DNA of 64,000 nt, from contig OZ251227.1 in the NCBI GenBank assembly GCA_965240325.2, positions 3,162,001 to 3,226,000 on the forward strand. The letters are read 5' to 3'. The notes beneath the pieces were generated by a model. It searched no databases, was not told the DNA's origin, and saw only the letters and a program-made list of their open reading frames with translations. This DNA comes from Rebecca billardiae RCC1528 (lineage: Eukaryota; Haptophyta). Below are positions 21,879-32,222 of the stretch, piece by piece (positions within the stretch are counted from its first letter, which is position 1; each line of letters begins with the position of its first letter). The position numbers and the translations under genes are program-made.

Positions 21879-22114
21879 GCCGGCGGCGTTGAAGCGAGCG
21901 TGCAGCCACCGAGCGGGCGGAGAGGCGCGGTTGCGCGAGCGTCAGCGGCTCAGCGCACGCAAAGCTCGCGCGCGCCGCGCGGCGGCACCGGTGCCGCTCG
22001 CGAGATCCAGGGGCGTTCCCCGCGCGGGTCATGCGCCAATAAAAACTCACGCGCGAAAACAAAGCGCGGAAAATGAAAACGCGCTTGGCGCCGAAGGCGC
22101 GCTGGCGTCGATGG

Positions 22115-23016
22115 GCGCTTGGCGCGCGCGCGGCGCGGCGCGCTGCGGCCGTCGAGTTGCCATGCGAAGGCGGCGCGTTGCGTGCGTGGCATCGGAACGC
22201 TGCCGTGCTCCGCATTGCGCCCCGCAGCTCGCTCCTCGTCGACTTTGCTGCGCCTACGATCAGCGCGCACGCGAGCGTCGCCTCGGAATGAGCAGCCCGC
22301 GCCGGCCTCAGCCGTGAGCACCCGCCTGGCGCGCGATGCGATCAACTCGGAGCACGAGCTGCGGCTGAGCGAGGAAGCATGTGCCTGCGCGCAAGCCGCG
22401 CCGCCTTGAGACATCGATCGTGCGCGTTGATGCAGCTTCAGACGGCTGTCGACGAATGCCCATCAGCCTGCACGAGCCTTGCATGCAGTGGAGATGAAAC
22501 AACAGACCGTGAGCGCCCTGAAGCGATGAATAGGAGTCTTCGGGTTGCGTGTGCGCGCAGTGACTCGTGTACATCCATGCATCGCCTGCGCGCGTGGCTG
22601 CCGTCATGCCTTGCTTAAGTAGTTGCTCTGATAAGGAGTCCTTTCAAGGACACCGCGACAATGCGCAAGGGCAAGAAGAATAGTTGCGTGCAAGGTGCGT
22701 GCCCTGCTCACGATCGGTGTCTCAAGGCGGCGCGGCTTGCGCGCAGGCACATGCTTCCTCGCCCAGCCGCAGCTCGTGCCCCGAGTTGATCGCATCGCGC
22801 GCCAGGCGGGCGCTCACGGCTGAGGCCGGCGCGGGCTGCTCATTCCGAGGCGACGCTGGCGTGCGCGCTGATCGTAGGCGCAGCAAAGTCGACGAGGAGC
22901 GAGCTGCGGGGCGCAATGCGGAGCACGGCAGCGTTCCGATGCCACGCACGCAACGCGCCGCCTTCGCATGGCAACTCGACGGCCGCAGCGCGCCGCGCCG
23001 CGCGCGCGCCAAGCGC
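22115..23016. repeat. Fold-back inverted repeat with 308-bp arms
   Basis: Sequence 22115-22422 is repeated as its reverse complement at 22709-23016 with few mismatches, leaving a 286-bp loop. The ends read GCGCTTGGCGCGCG and CGCGCGCGCCAAGCGC. The arms are GC-rich with frames open by chance in several phases, and no transposase lies in the loop. I found no clear target duplication. Likely a fold-back or MITE-like element in the 5' flank of the RING-MYND gene. Confidence 0.85.
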
Positions 23017-23071
23017 TGTTGCGCCGCAGTCCGGGTTGGCGGCCGCCACTGCCGCAGCGCCAGTCCGGAAG

Positions 23072-23098
23072 GCAAAGCCCCCGCAGCGGGGGCTTTGC
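23072..23098. repeat. Perfect short hairpin followed by a T run
   Basis: GCAAAGCCCCCGC and GCGGGGGCTTTGC form a perfect 12-13 bp stem with a three-base loop, followed by TTTTC. In bacteria this would look like an intrinsic terminator. In a nuclear genome its role is unknown. It lies 55 bp beyond the fold-back arm. Confidence 0.6.
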
Positions 23099-24004
23099 TT
23101 TTCAGGAGCGTGTGGCAGGATCCCGGGAACGCCCTTGTTCGCCTATGGTAGTGCGCGCCTGATGAAGCATTTTGATTGAAGCATTTTAACCGTCCGGACG
23201 ACCGCTAACGAGTCCAACCGCCATTCCGCCAACAAACATTTGAGTCCGGTGTCCGGCGCCTCTCCAGTCTCCTCTCGCCTGACGGCCTGAGCTACATACG
23301 GTATGCCTACGGCCCTTGCATATGCGTCTATCAGACTGATCTTTCTTAGTACGAGGCTGTTCAGTACTGACTAGGCTGTAGGCTGCTCCCACGGCTTCTG
23401 ACGTACGATTATCACAAGGCTCAGGCACGAACCGTCGTCACGAAGGTCCGAGCACCGCGCTCCATGAACCGATCGACAGTAGTACTGTCTGATGAGTAGT
23501 CGTCAATACAGTTGTACTAGTACTACTACTAGTGGACTACTCGAGGCTGTCGCCGTTCGGCAGTCGCGGCGAGCTTATTCCGCGCCAATAGTCATTATAT
23601 TAAATTCAGCAGATCGATTAATAATGCGCGCTGAGACTCTAGCTGTCTCGATCATCAGGCCAAGCCTGAGTTCATTCACTCGTCCGAGTCACGTCGGAGT
23701 GGCGACACAACTGGCGCAGCTGAGTAGTCACGAGTGGCAGCGTGGCGGAAGGCCCGCCTGGAAGGGCTGGCCACCGAACTCTACAAGTACAAGTCACCCG
23801 GGGCCCACCGGGTCGCGGGCAGTGTCACACGTTCACAAGACACAAGCTGATGAGGCAGTGGCTTACGAGGTTCGGCTGCTGCCAACCAACTACCAAGGGC
23901 AAGTACCGACCAGTATAACGACAACTACGTCAACGGTCAGGCGAGCAACCGCCAATGGTCGTCGGCGGAGCAGTCCGCCGTTACTCGTTAGGTCTGTCTC
24001 AAAG
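23099..24004. other. Intergenic, no gene seen
   Basis: Lower-GC DNA downstream of the JmjC-PhyH gene. It contains a CTAG/TACT-rich stretch at 23505-23540. The large plus-strand frame that begins here is an antisense shadow of the dioxygenase gene. Confidence 0.6.
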
Positions 24005-26236
24005 TCACCCGACCGGCCCCGCCGGCACGTCGCCCGCGAGCTCGCTCAGCGTGGGCGGGCGCTCGCGCAGCGCGGGGCGCAGGTTGCGCGTGAAGCCGAC
24101 CGGGGCGTCCGGTTCGGCGGTCGTCTCGAACGAGAAGTGCAGCAGCGCGCGCTCGTCGTGTTCGCTCGCGTTCGCGCCGCCCGCGTGCATCACGCGCGTG
24201 TCGAGCAGCAGCGCGTCGCCCGCGCGCAGCGTGGCCTGCACGGGCGCGTGCGCCTCGTAGTACCCGTCCACCGGCCCGAGCATCCGCGGCTTGTAGAACT
24301 CGCAGAAGTACGCCGAGTGCGTACCCGGCCAGAGAAGCGTCGGCCCCATACGAGGGTCGACATCCTGAAGCGCGACGAACGTCGTGTAGATGCGGCGCGC
24401 GCTCTCGCAGAAGTCCACGTCGGCGTGGATCGTCTGACGCTCGGCGCCAGGGTGCGAGGTGATCACGCCCAGCTCGACGAGCGGCGCCTCGGGTGGCAGC
24501 AGGGCGCGGTACACCTCGGCGTACGCGCCGCGCAGCACGGCGCGCAGCGCGCGCCGCACGCGCCTGCCCACGTCGTCGTCGTCGCCGCGCGCCGCCGCCG
24601 CCGCCGCCGCCGGCTCGGCGTCCGCGGACGCGCTCGCGTCGTCGTCGTCGTCATGCGCGGCGTCGCGCGCGAGCGGCAGGTGCAGGTCATGCCGCCGCGC
24701 GCGCGTGTTCACGCGCGCGAACGGGCTCTCGCCGCCCGCGAGCGCGCCGCTCGCCTCCGCCGCCAGCGCCGCCTCGAGCTCGCGCGCGAGCGCGGCGCGC
24801 AGCGCGCCCGCGCTCGCTGGCGTCAACGCGCCATGCAGTATGACGAAACCGTCGTCCTCGAGGCGCTCGAGGCAGAGCGCGCACGAGGGCGGCGGCGCGA
24901 GCGGCGCGCACGCGAGCGGCGGCGGCTCGGCCGCCCAGCACGCCGCCGCGCCCGACGCGTACTCCTCGTACGGCACGGCCAGCTGCGAGTGCGGCAGCAG
25001 CGCCGCGCACGTGCCCGCGTCCTCGTCAATGTCGCACTCGGCGAGCGCGGCGGCGACCCCCGCGGCCGCGCCGTCGCGCAGGCCCATCGTGCGCAGGTCG
25101 GCGAGGGCACGCTCGGCGTTGTGCTCGTCGACGAAGTTGCCCGCGTAGCTCACCGCCGCCGTCAGGTTCTCCACGTGGTGCGGCGTGCCGGCCGGCACGA
25201 AAAGCACCTCACCCGCCCGCACCGTCAGCACGCACCGGCGCGCGGCGCTGCGCTCGAGCTCGCGGAGCGGTGGGAACGAGGGCGCGAGCACGCCCGGCCG
25301 CCAGCGGGGCGCGAGCAGGTGCAGGTCGTCCGGGTGGAAGAGGGTCCAGCGCTTCGCGCCGGAGACCATCACCATCCAGAAGTGCGTGCTCGCCTGGTCC
25401 ACGTGCAGCTCAGAGGCGGTGCCGGCCGCGCCGACAAACAGCGACGGCCACGCGCCGCGCCACGCGTGCGGCGCGCGCGTGCGCGCGAGATGGTCGTGCG
25501 CAAAGTAGCGCGGGATGCGCAGCTGCTCGAGCAGGCCGGGCAGCGAGCGCGGAATGGACACGTCGTACAGGTATAGGCCCTCACCCGCGCCGCCTTCGCC
25601 GCCGACGTCACCGCCGCCGCCGTCGCCGCCGCCTCCGACGGCCGACCACAGCTCGCCAACCGTCATGAGCCGGCGGGCCGGCTGGGCGTCGCGGTGCGTG
25701 GAGCGCTCGGCGACGGGCACGACCTTGCTCGCGATGCACGCCAGCCACTCGCCGGCGCCGCCCGGGTGCACCAGGTCCGAACCCAGTCCGGTGATCACCG
25801 CCGGGCGCGCCGGTCTCACAAACTCCGAACGAAAGCGCGCGAGCGAGAGCTCACTCGCGCGCAGCCGGGCGACCTCGAACGGGCGGGCAGCGGCGTCGGC
25901 CGCGCGGGCACACGCAACCGCGCGCGCCACGCGCGCGCGCTCGAACTCGACCGCGTCGCTCGGCGCGGCCGACGAGCCGAAGCGGCGCAGCAGCGCGTGC
26001 GCGCCCTCCAGATTCCCGTCCGCCTCGCGCGCGAGCGCGAGGAGGAGGAGGAGGTCGGGCTCGTCGTCGTCGACGCGTCGGCCGCTGGCGAGGGCGGCCT
26101 CGAGCCGCGCGACGAGCGCGGGGACCGCGCCCGCCGCCTCGTCTGCGCGCTCGTCCGACGCGGCGGGCCGCGTCCAGGCCAGCGCGCGGCGCGCGAGCTC
26201 GTCGTGCATCGTGTGTCCGGGCGCAAACAGGGGCAT
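24005..26236 (-). CDS. JmjC-PhyH double 2-oxoglutarate dioxygenase
   Basis: A 743-residue protein with two iron/2-oxoglutarate oxygenase domains. The first is cupin-like JmjC (about 130-390): the iron triad is His 278 and Asp 280 in ELHVDQAS, plus a His of TPHHV (353/354); the Lys in SGAKRWTLFHP fits 2-oxoglutarate binding. The second is PhyH-like (about 455-740): HADVDF gives His 604 and Asp 606, VMHAGGAN gives His 684, and RALLHFSF supplies the 2-oxoglutarate Arg. Both sites look intact. The first 110 residues are helical and TPR-like in feel. JmjC proteins of this compact type hydroxylate proteins or RNA, while PhyH enzymes act on lipids and small molecules; a combined role is unknown. The start is the ATG at 26236, followed by a second ATG nine codons on. 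Only 82 bp separate it from the divergent GT25 gene. Confidence 0.88.
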   Translation of the reverse strand: MPLFAPGHTMHDELARRALAWTRPAASDERADEAAGAVPALVARLEAALASGRRVDDDEPDLLLLLALAREADGNLEGAHALLRRFGSSAAPSDAVEFERARVARAVACARAADAAARPFEVARLRASELSLARFRSEFVRPARPAVITGLGSDLVHPGGAGEWLACIASKVVPVAERSTHRDAQPARRLMTVGELWSAVGGGGDGGGGDVGGEGGAGEGLYLYDVSIPRSLPGLLEQLRIPRYFAHDHLARTRAPHAWRGAWPSLFVGAAGTASELHVDQASTHFWMVMVSGAKRWTLFHPDDLHLLAPRWRPGVLAPSFPPLRELERSAARRCVLTVRAGEVLFVPAGTPHHVENLTAAVSYAGNFVDEHNAERALADLRTMGLRDGAAAGVAAALAECDIDEDAGTCAALLPHSQLAVPYEEYASGAAACWAAEPPPLACAPLAPPPSCALCLERLEDDGFVILHGALTPASAGALRAALARELEAALAAEASGALAGGESPFARVNTRARRHDLHLPLARDAAHDDDDDASASADAEPAAAAAAARGDDDDVGRRVRRALRAVLRGAYAEVYRALLPPEAPLVELGVITSHPGAERQTIHADVDFCESARRIYTTFVALQDVDPRMGPTLLWPGTHSAYFCEFYKPRMLGPVDGYYEAHAPVQATLRAGDALLLDTRVMHAGGANASEHDERALLHFSFETTAEPDAPVGFTRNLRPALRERPPTLSELAGDVPAGPVG

Positions 26237-26318
26237 GCATTTCCGCCTTCGCCCTTCCGGCCACGGCGCCCACGTTCTCGGCGCACATTGACATGCAGCA
26301 CACTCGGATGATGCGCAA
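26237..26318. promoter_or_regulatory. Very short shared upstream region between divergent genes
   Basis: Only 82 bp lie between the start codons of the dioxygenase and glycosyltransferase genes, so promoters and both 5' UTRs must overlap here or within coding sequence. No TATA-like element is seen. Confidence 0.4.
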
Positions 26319-28196
26319 ATGATGGCCGCGCCGTTCCCGCAAGCCGCCCTGCTGCTCGTGGCCGCGCTGCTCGTGCGCGCGCCCGCGGCGCAGCCCGTCG
26401 TAGGCGCGTACGATCGCGTGTGCGGCACTCGGGACCGCGCCCTAGTGCACCTGCTCGACCTCCCCACCTTCTGGATCAATCTGGACACGCGGCCGACGCA
26501 GCGCCGGTGGATGGAGATGCATCTGCGCGCGCGCCTCGCGACCGGCGTGTGCGCGACGCGGGTGCCGGCGGTGCCGACGTCGGCTTTGCGGCAGGTGCTG
26601 CACGGACACGTGGGCGAGCGCCTCGCCGAGATCGTCGAGCACGCCATCATGGCCTCGCACCTCAAGGCGGCGCGCGTCGCGCTCGCCGCCGAGCCAGCCG
26701 CGCCCGGATTCGTCATTCTGGAGGACGACGTCGACTTCGCGCCGCTCGCGCACTTCCACGGGCTGCTCCGCGCCGCGTCGGCGGCGGGCCCGCTGCCGGA
26801 GCCACGGCTGCACACGCGCGCCGGCAGCTCGCTGCGCGCGCTGCTGCCCAGCCTGCGCGCTGATTGGGCGATCGTGCAGCTCGAAGCAAAATGCACGCAC
26901 ATGCGGTGGACTGAGCTGGAGCGCACGTGGTGGGCGCAGGGCCTGCCGCCCGCGCTGGACAAGGAGCACCTGATGCTGCGCGCGCCGAGCGGCGCGCCCT
27001 GCGCCATGAGCGCCATGCCCTGGTCCACGACGGCGTACGTGCTCTCGCCGCGCGCCGCGCGCGAGCTCGTCGAGCGCCGCTGGCCGGTCACACTGGACAG
27101 CTCGGCGCCCGGGGGCGTGCGGATCCACGTGGAGCGCTCGTGCTACCACCCGCGCTTCAAGTGGAAGAAGGAGTGCAGCGAGCGCAGGTTCCGCGCCGCG
27201 CAGGAGCAGCTGGGCGGCGCGAACCGCACCATCTGGCATGCGGACTGGTGCCTCGTCAACTCTGTGCTCTTCGGCCCGCCGCTCACCGCGGCCGCGCTGC
27301 ACCGCACGCAGGTGCAGGCGCGCTTGCTGGCGCGCGAGGAGCGTTTAGCGCAGGCGCGCGCCAACGCGCCAGGCGGCGGCGGGCCGCACGGGGCGCAGCC
27401 GCAGGCGCGCTTGCACGCGCGCGCCAACGCGCCAGGCGGCAGCGTCGCGCCGCCGCCTGTGTCCGGCTCAGGCTGGCGCGAGTACGTGGCCATGCCGCCC
27501 TGGTTCACAGAGTGCTCGGCGCTTGGAGAGCCCGGCGGTGCGCACGCGACCAACCCGACTTCGGTGAAGCACCACTGCTGGGCGAAAATCGGCGCGTTCG
27601 CTTTTTACCGCCGCCTCTGCGTGCTCATGCACGGCATGACCGCGGCCACGAACAAGTCGGACGTCAACGCGATCATCCAACACTCCTGCGGCCAGCGGAG
27701 CCCGCTCCAGATGCTAAATAGCTTCCTTGGAGCGTACATGCACGACGGCCTCGTGATCACGCGGACGCTGCGGCCCCCGGCGCCGCGCCTCGGCCTCGTG
27801 GTCTTGCCGGCCCACGTGAAGGAGAAGCTGTATCGCGACAGCAAGCAGCGGGGCTGCGTGCGCCCCACGACACTGTACGACGCGGTCGGGAAGTACCTGA
27901 ATGGCAGCAGCTCGATGAGCGTGCACTCGGCGTGCAGGCTGCCGCCATACGACATCCCGAAACGGGCCGTGAAGGCCCGAGCGCCGTTGAAGACGACCGA
28001 TCCGACCGTCGGAGTGATCAACGTGAGGGTCACGCAGCCAGAGCCGCAGCCGCTGGCTGGCGAGCGCGCGGCCTCTGCTGTCGTCGGACTCGGAGCGCGC
28101 CGCCCCGAGTCTGGGCGCGGTGCCTCTGGCGGCGGCGGCGAGCGCGGAGGGACGGGCGAGCACAAGGGCGCCGGAGACGCGCGCGCGGCCGGCTGA
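26319..28196 (+). CDS. GT25-like glycosyltransferase with signal peptide
   Basis: A 625-residue secretory-pathway protein. The N-terminus is a clear signal peptide or anchor (two Met, then about 20 hydrophobic residues ending near APAAQP). FWINLDTRPTQRRWMEMHL is the nucleotide-sugar N-terminal motif of the GT25 family (LPS and collagen galactosyltransferases), and VILEDDVDF at about residue 130 gives the acidic metal site. The middle carries a tandem repeat with two copies of ARANAPGG. The C-terminal half is Cys-containing and of unknown fold, and the last 60 residues are Gly-rich. The start is the ATG pair at 26319. It probably adds a hexose to proteins or to cell-surface glycan in ER or Golgi. 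Acceptor unknown. Confidence 0.8.
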   Translation: MMAAPFPQAALLLVAALLVRAPAAQPVVGAYDRVCGTRDRALVHLLDLPTFWINLDTRPTQRRWMEMHLRARLATGVCATRVPAVPTSALRQVLHGHVGERLAEIVEHAIMASHLKAARVALAAEPAAPGFVILEDDVDFAPLAHFHGLLRAASAAGPLPEPRLHTRAGSSLRALLPSLRADWAIVQLEAKCTHMRWTELERTWWAQGLPPALDKEHLMLRAPSGAPCAMSAMPWSTTAYVLSPRAARELVERRWPVTLDSSAPGGVRIHVERSCYHPRFKWKKECSERRFRAAQEQLGGANRTIWHADWCLVNSVLFGPPLTAAALHRTQVQARLLAREERLAQARANAPGGGGPHGAQPQARLHARANAPGGSVAPPPVSGSGWREYVAMPPWFTECSALGEPGGAHATNPTSVKHHCWAKIGAFAFYRRLCVLMHGMTAATNKSDVNAIIQHSCGQRSPLQMLNSFLGAYMHDGLVITRTLRPPAPRLGLVVLPAHVKEKLYRDSKQRGCVRPTTLYDAVGKYLNGSSSMSVHSACRLPPYDIPKRAVKARAPLKTTDPTVGVINVRVTQPEPQPLAGERAASAVVGLGARRPESGRGASGGGGERGGTGEHKGAGDARAAG

Positions 28197-28682
28197 GCGC
28201 GCGCCGAATCAGCAGGCGACGCGCCGCAGCGCGCGCGGCGGCAGCAGCATCATGATCGTCACGCCGCCGTCGCCGTCGGCGGCGCGAAATTCGTCGTCTA
28301 CGCTCTGACATAGTACGTCTGATGACTACCGCGTTATTCATCGACATCGCCTCATCGGATTCAGATGGGCCGGACCGCTACCCGGTGACTCCGACGACGC
28401 CGACTGCTGTTGCGAAGCCGAATGACTGCTGACGAATAAGATCATATCGTCATCAATATAATCGCGATGATCATACACGACTCATACGTACAGCATAGTC
28501 GTAGTGCGCTTTGCTGATCGCGTCAGTCGTCTGAATCAACAGTCGTGACGCCGCGCGTCGCGCGGGCCTCGTCGTCCGATAAGCACGACTCGACTGCGGA
28601 CTGATCATCATCTGCTGCGCTGACTTCGTTCTGCTCGGCGGATCCCAGATGACGACGCAACGACACATCATACATCATATCT
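28197..28682. other. Intergenic spacer between convergent genes
   Basis: Lower-GC DNA between the convergent GT25 and MFS genes. No repeat, RNA gene or reading frame of interest seen. Confidence 0.5.
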
Positions 28683-30257
28683 TCACAAGGTTTGAGACAC
28701 GCTCGGCGGCGCGACCGCGAAGCGCGCGTGGCGCCTGCCGCTGTCGACGGCGCCGCCGCCGTCGGCACCGGTACTCCGCTGCGACGAGCCGCCGGATTCA
28801 TCGGCATCGGAGGCCTCGGCCGGGGCGCTTGGGTCGTGGCGCGGCAGCAGCGGCGCGCGCATGCGCGCCTCGCGCCGCGCCGCGCGCGCGCGCCTCGCCG
28901 CGCGCAGCGCGAGCAGCGCGCAGAAGAGGACAGCCAGCGCCGCGTTCGGCGCGAGCAGGCCGTAGACCAAGGCGACCGGACCGTGCCGGCTCATCAGCAG
29001 CCCGATGGCCCACGGCGCAAAGTTGGCGCCGGCGTTGATGCCGAGGGAGAGGATGGACATCGCCACGCCGCTGGGCACGGCGTGCGACGAGTAGAGCGCG
29101 CTGCAGAACCCCACCGCCGGCGCGGCGAAGAAGCCGTAGCACGCGATCGCGACGTACCCCGCTATTACTGACTCCAGTGTCGTCAGCCATAGGACGACGC
29201 TTCCGACGGCGAGCACAAGGTGCGCGCTCGTGAGGCGGAGGAGGTCGAAGCGGTGCTGGAAGTGCGCGACGACGAGGCAGCCCACGGTGGACGCGCCCTG
29301 GAACGCCGACATCAGCATCGGCGCGTGCCGCCCCTGCGACCACTCGAGCGTGCCGAACGAGACCACCCAACCGGTGAGACCAGCGATGGAGCCCTGCAGA
29401 AGCGCCTGAGCGCACGCGATCGCGATCGCGAGCGCGATGGCGCGCGAGCCCGAGGCGCGGCGCGGCGCGAGGTGGGCGCCGCCCGCTGGCGCCGCCCCGG
29501 CAGCGCGGCCCCTCGCGCCGCGCGCACCCGGCGGCGGCGAGGCCATCGGCCGGAGCGGTGCCTCGGACACCCACAGAAGGGCGAGCGCGGGCGCGGCCGC
29601 CGCCGACACGAGCAGGTACTGCGCGGGCAGCGAGGTGCGCACGGGCGCGAGGAGGAAGGGCAGCGTGGCGGCGGAGATGCCGAAGGCTGCCGCCGCTCGC
29701 GAGAACACCGGGCCCACGTCGCCGCCGGGGAACGCCCAGCACGCGCTCGTGCTCGTGCAGACGACAAGCGCCGAGCCCGCGAGGCCGACGACAAAGAAGA
29801 CGGCCGTGAGCGCGGTGCAGGTGGTCGCGAGCGGCACGCTGGCGACGGCGGCAGCGGAGAGGCCGATGAAGCCGCCCACCACCTGCTTGATCGGCAGGCG
29901 GTCGCACAGCACGCCGCCGAGCAGCGTGCCCGTGAGCGCGCCCACGCCGCGGCCCACGAACAAGGATCGCACGTCGGTCAGGCTGGCGGCGCGGGTGTGT
30001 CGCGCGAGCTGCTCGAGCGTGAGGCCGACGACCGTGACAGTGAGCGCGACGTAGCTGATCGCCGCGTACGTCGTCCACGCGCGCACGCGGCTGCGCATGC
30101 TCAGCATGCGCGGCCGTGACACGGGCATTGCTGCTGCTTGCGCCCGGCCGTGCACGCGCCGGTTCCGCCCGATCGTTTTGCTTTGCCGAAGACTTCCGCT
30201 GCGACGCGCCCGTGATTCGTCATTCTCGTCAGCGAACGTCGTAGTTATTTTGCGCAT
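28683..30257 (-). CDS. Major facilitator superfamily transporter
   Basis: A 524-residue polytopic protein with about twelve membrane helices and a central cytoplasmic loop of Ala/Gly/Arg. The loop between helices 2 and 3 has the MFS motif GRGVGALTGTLLGGVLCDRL. The extracellular loop segment LTLEQLARHTRAASLTDV followed by FVGRGVG recalls the NaGLT1/MFSD4 branch, which moves sugars or related solutes; this is tentative. The frame opens at the ATG at 30257. A later in-frame ATG at 30128 (MPVSRPRM) would give 481 residues and place the first helix nearer the N-terminus. The last 70 residues are low-complexity. It is convergent with GT25 and followed upstream by a 488-bp gap. Confidence 0.85.
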   Translation of the reverse strand: MRKITTTFADENDESRARRSGSLRQSKTIGRNRRVHGRAQAAAMPVSRPRMLSMRSRVRAWTTYAAISYVALTVTVVGLTLEQLARHTRAASLTDVRSLFVGRGVGALTGTLLGGVLCDRLPIKQVVGGFIGLSAAAVASVPLATTCTALTAVFFVVGLAGSALVVCTSTSACWAFPGGDVGPVFSRAAAAFGISAATLPFLLAPVRTSLPAQYLLVSAAAAPALALLWVSEAPLRPMASPPPGARGARGRAAGAAPAGGAHLAPRRASGSRAIALAIAIACAQALLQGSIAGLTGWVVSFGTLEWSQGRHAPMLMSAFQGASTVGCLVVAHFQHRFDLLRLTSAHLVLAVGSVVLWLTTLESVIAGYVAIACYGFFAAPAVGFCSALYSSHAVPSGVAMSILSLGINAGANFAPWAIGLLMSRHGPVALVYGLLAPNAALAVLFCALLALRAARRARAARREARMRAPLLPRHDPSAPAEASDADESGGSSQRSTGADGGGAVDSGRRHARFAVAPPSVSQTL

Positions 30258-30745
30258 CTTTGATCAGAATCTCGTGGAGCCAGCGGTGCAATAAAAATAG
30301 TTGACGGTCCGCCCTCGTCGGCCAGTTGAACGGCCAGTTGAACAGACGCGGTAGTCCCAGGCGGTCGCCCGGGTACCAACGGTGGATGGACACATATCGT
30401 CTACCATACGTTACTGCAACATGTTACGGATGTGAAGCCTGAACGGTAGGTACATGTAGTCACACTCTGCGCGGTCCGGCGGCCGCGTGGCCGTGCGGCG
30501 TGCCGCCACTCGCGCTGCGACGATGTCGGTGGCCGCCCGGCGCCGCCCGAGCCGACCGCTCCCCGGCACGAGGCGCCTAGCGGCCCCATCACAGCTAGGC
30601 ATGCTAGGCTGCTACGGGGCGCGGACCTTCGCCCGCCCCGCGGCGCGCTGCGCCCCGCGTGTCCTCCGCCCCGGCTCGCGCCGCGATGCGGTGGCGGCCG
30701 CACTCGCGCCGTACGCAGCCGAGCCGCGCGCCGCGCGCTCAGCGC
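30258..30745. other. Intergenic spacer, no gene seen
   Basis: Lies between the 3' end of the Ran gene and the 5' end of the MFS gene. GC-rich toward Ran. Short open frames in it have no family signature. Confidence 0.5.
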
Positions 30746-31838
30746 TCAGAGGTCCTCGTCCTCGTCGGGCAGCGGCACGGCGCTGACCTCCTGCAGCTCC
30801 TTCTCGTACTGCGCGATCTGGTTCGGATCGACCGCGATCTCTGGGGGCTTGAGCGCAGGTGACTCGACAAAGGCCAGGTTGGGGTCGCTGCGCGCCAAGA
30901 GAGAGTGCAGGCGTGTCGCGCGTCGCGTGGTCAGCGGCGGCGGCGGCGGCGCGCGTGAGCGCCGAGCCCGCGGCGCGCGGCGGCGGCGCGGCGCGCGGGG
31001 GGCGGCGCGTGTCGCGCACCCGACGAGCTTGCGCGCGAGCCAGAGGAACGGCTTCTCAAAATTATAGTTGGATTTGGCCGAGATGTCATAGTACTGCAGG
31101 TTCTTCTTACGGTGGAAGGTGATCTGCTTCGCCTTCACCTTGCGCTCTTTCACGTCCACCTTGTTGCCCACGAGCACGATCGGGATCGCCTCGCACACGC
31201 GCACCAGGTCGCGGTGCCAGTTGGGCACGTTTTTGTACGTGATGCGCGACGTGACGTCGAACATGATGATCGCGCATTGCCCCTGGATGTAGTACCCATC
31301 GCGCAGCCCGCCGAATTTCTCCTGGCCGGCGGTGTCCCACACGTTGAAGACGATCTGTCCGCGGTTCGTGTGGAACGCGAGCGGGTGCACCTCCACGCCG
31401 AGCGTCGCTGCGCGCCACACCGGCCGCGGCGCGCGCGCGCGTCAGCGGCGGATGCGAGCGCGCGGCGCGCGGCGCGCGGGCGAGCGGCCGCGCGCGCGGC
31501 GCGCACCGACATAGCGCTTCTCGAACTCGCCGGTCAGGTGGCGCTTCACAAATGTCGTCTTACCCACACCGCCATCGCCGACAAGCACCAGCTTGAACGT
31601 CGGCACCGTCTGCGCCTGCGCATGTGCGCGGCGTGGGCGGCCGGGCCGACGCGGGCGCGGGCGCACGCGCGCGCGCGCGGAGGCGGGCGGGCGCGGCGGC
31701 GCGGCGGCGAGACGAGCGCGGGTGAGCGCGATGCACGGACCGTGCGAGCCCGCGCGGCGCGGCCGTGCGCGCGCCGGCAGCCCTCCGGCCGCGCGCGGGC
31801 CGCGGCGCGCGGCGCGCGGCGGAGGGCTTAGCTACCAT
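30746..31838 (-). CDS. RAN: Ran GTPase (four exons, proposed ATG-only first exon)
   Basis: Ran drives nucleocytoplasmic transport and spindle assembly. Exons proposed: 31838-31836, 31615-31507, 31407-31020, 30887-30746, totalling 213 residues (usual about 216). The introns start GTAG, GTGC and GTGC. Splicing yields the P-loop GDGGVGKTT, the uninterrupted switch region [37 protein letters not shown] (guanine specificity) and SAK, and the Ran-specific acidic tail ending DEDEDL. Junction phases all agree. The first exon is the least certain: an ATG directly followed by a donor, joined at CAG to [17 protein letters not shown] downstream acceptor six bases on also keeps frame. The usual Thr in GDGGTGKTT is Val here, mirroring Ras-like GDGGVGK. 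The gene is head-to-head with the giant Sfi1-like gene. Confidence 0.93.
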
Positions 31839-32222
31839 GGCTGCCCGTGCACGCACGCGCGCGCAGCGTCAAGCGCGCTGTTCTCAAGCGTGCCACCCGT
31901 CGAGACGCACGCACTGAGCACCGGACGCGTCCGGCGTGGAGCGTGGCGCGCGACAGGCCGACAGCCGGCAGTCTGCAGACCCGGACCTACGCCCCTCGGC
32001 CGGGGGGTTGGTCCGGTACGGTCCGGCTGCAGAGTGCGACAGCCGGCTCAAAAACAAGGAAACTGGAATTCATGAAAAACGGGTTCGACTTTTCATCGCG
32101 CGACTGGGACGACAGTTTTTCATTTTCGGCAAAGCTCAAAAAAAGCCAGAGCAACGCCGGCCATTGCCCGAAACGAACGCCCCAGCGGGTGGGGTGAGGG
32201 CGCGCGCCTCCAGGGCCAGGCC
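31839..32222. promoter_or_regulatory. Shared upstream region of Ran and the giant Sfi1-like gene
   Basis: This 384-bp spacer must contain both promoters. It includes a less GC-rich stretch at 32040-32140. No specific element recognised. Confidence 0.4.

Noticed and set aside
23072-23098. Hairpin plus T run as a bacterial transcription terminator, implying contamination or transfer.
   Set aside because: The surroundings are eukaryotic in gene structure and no bacterial gene adjoins it.
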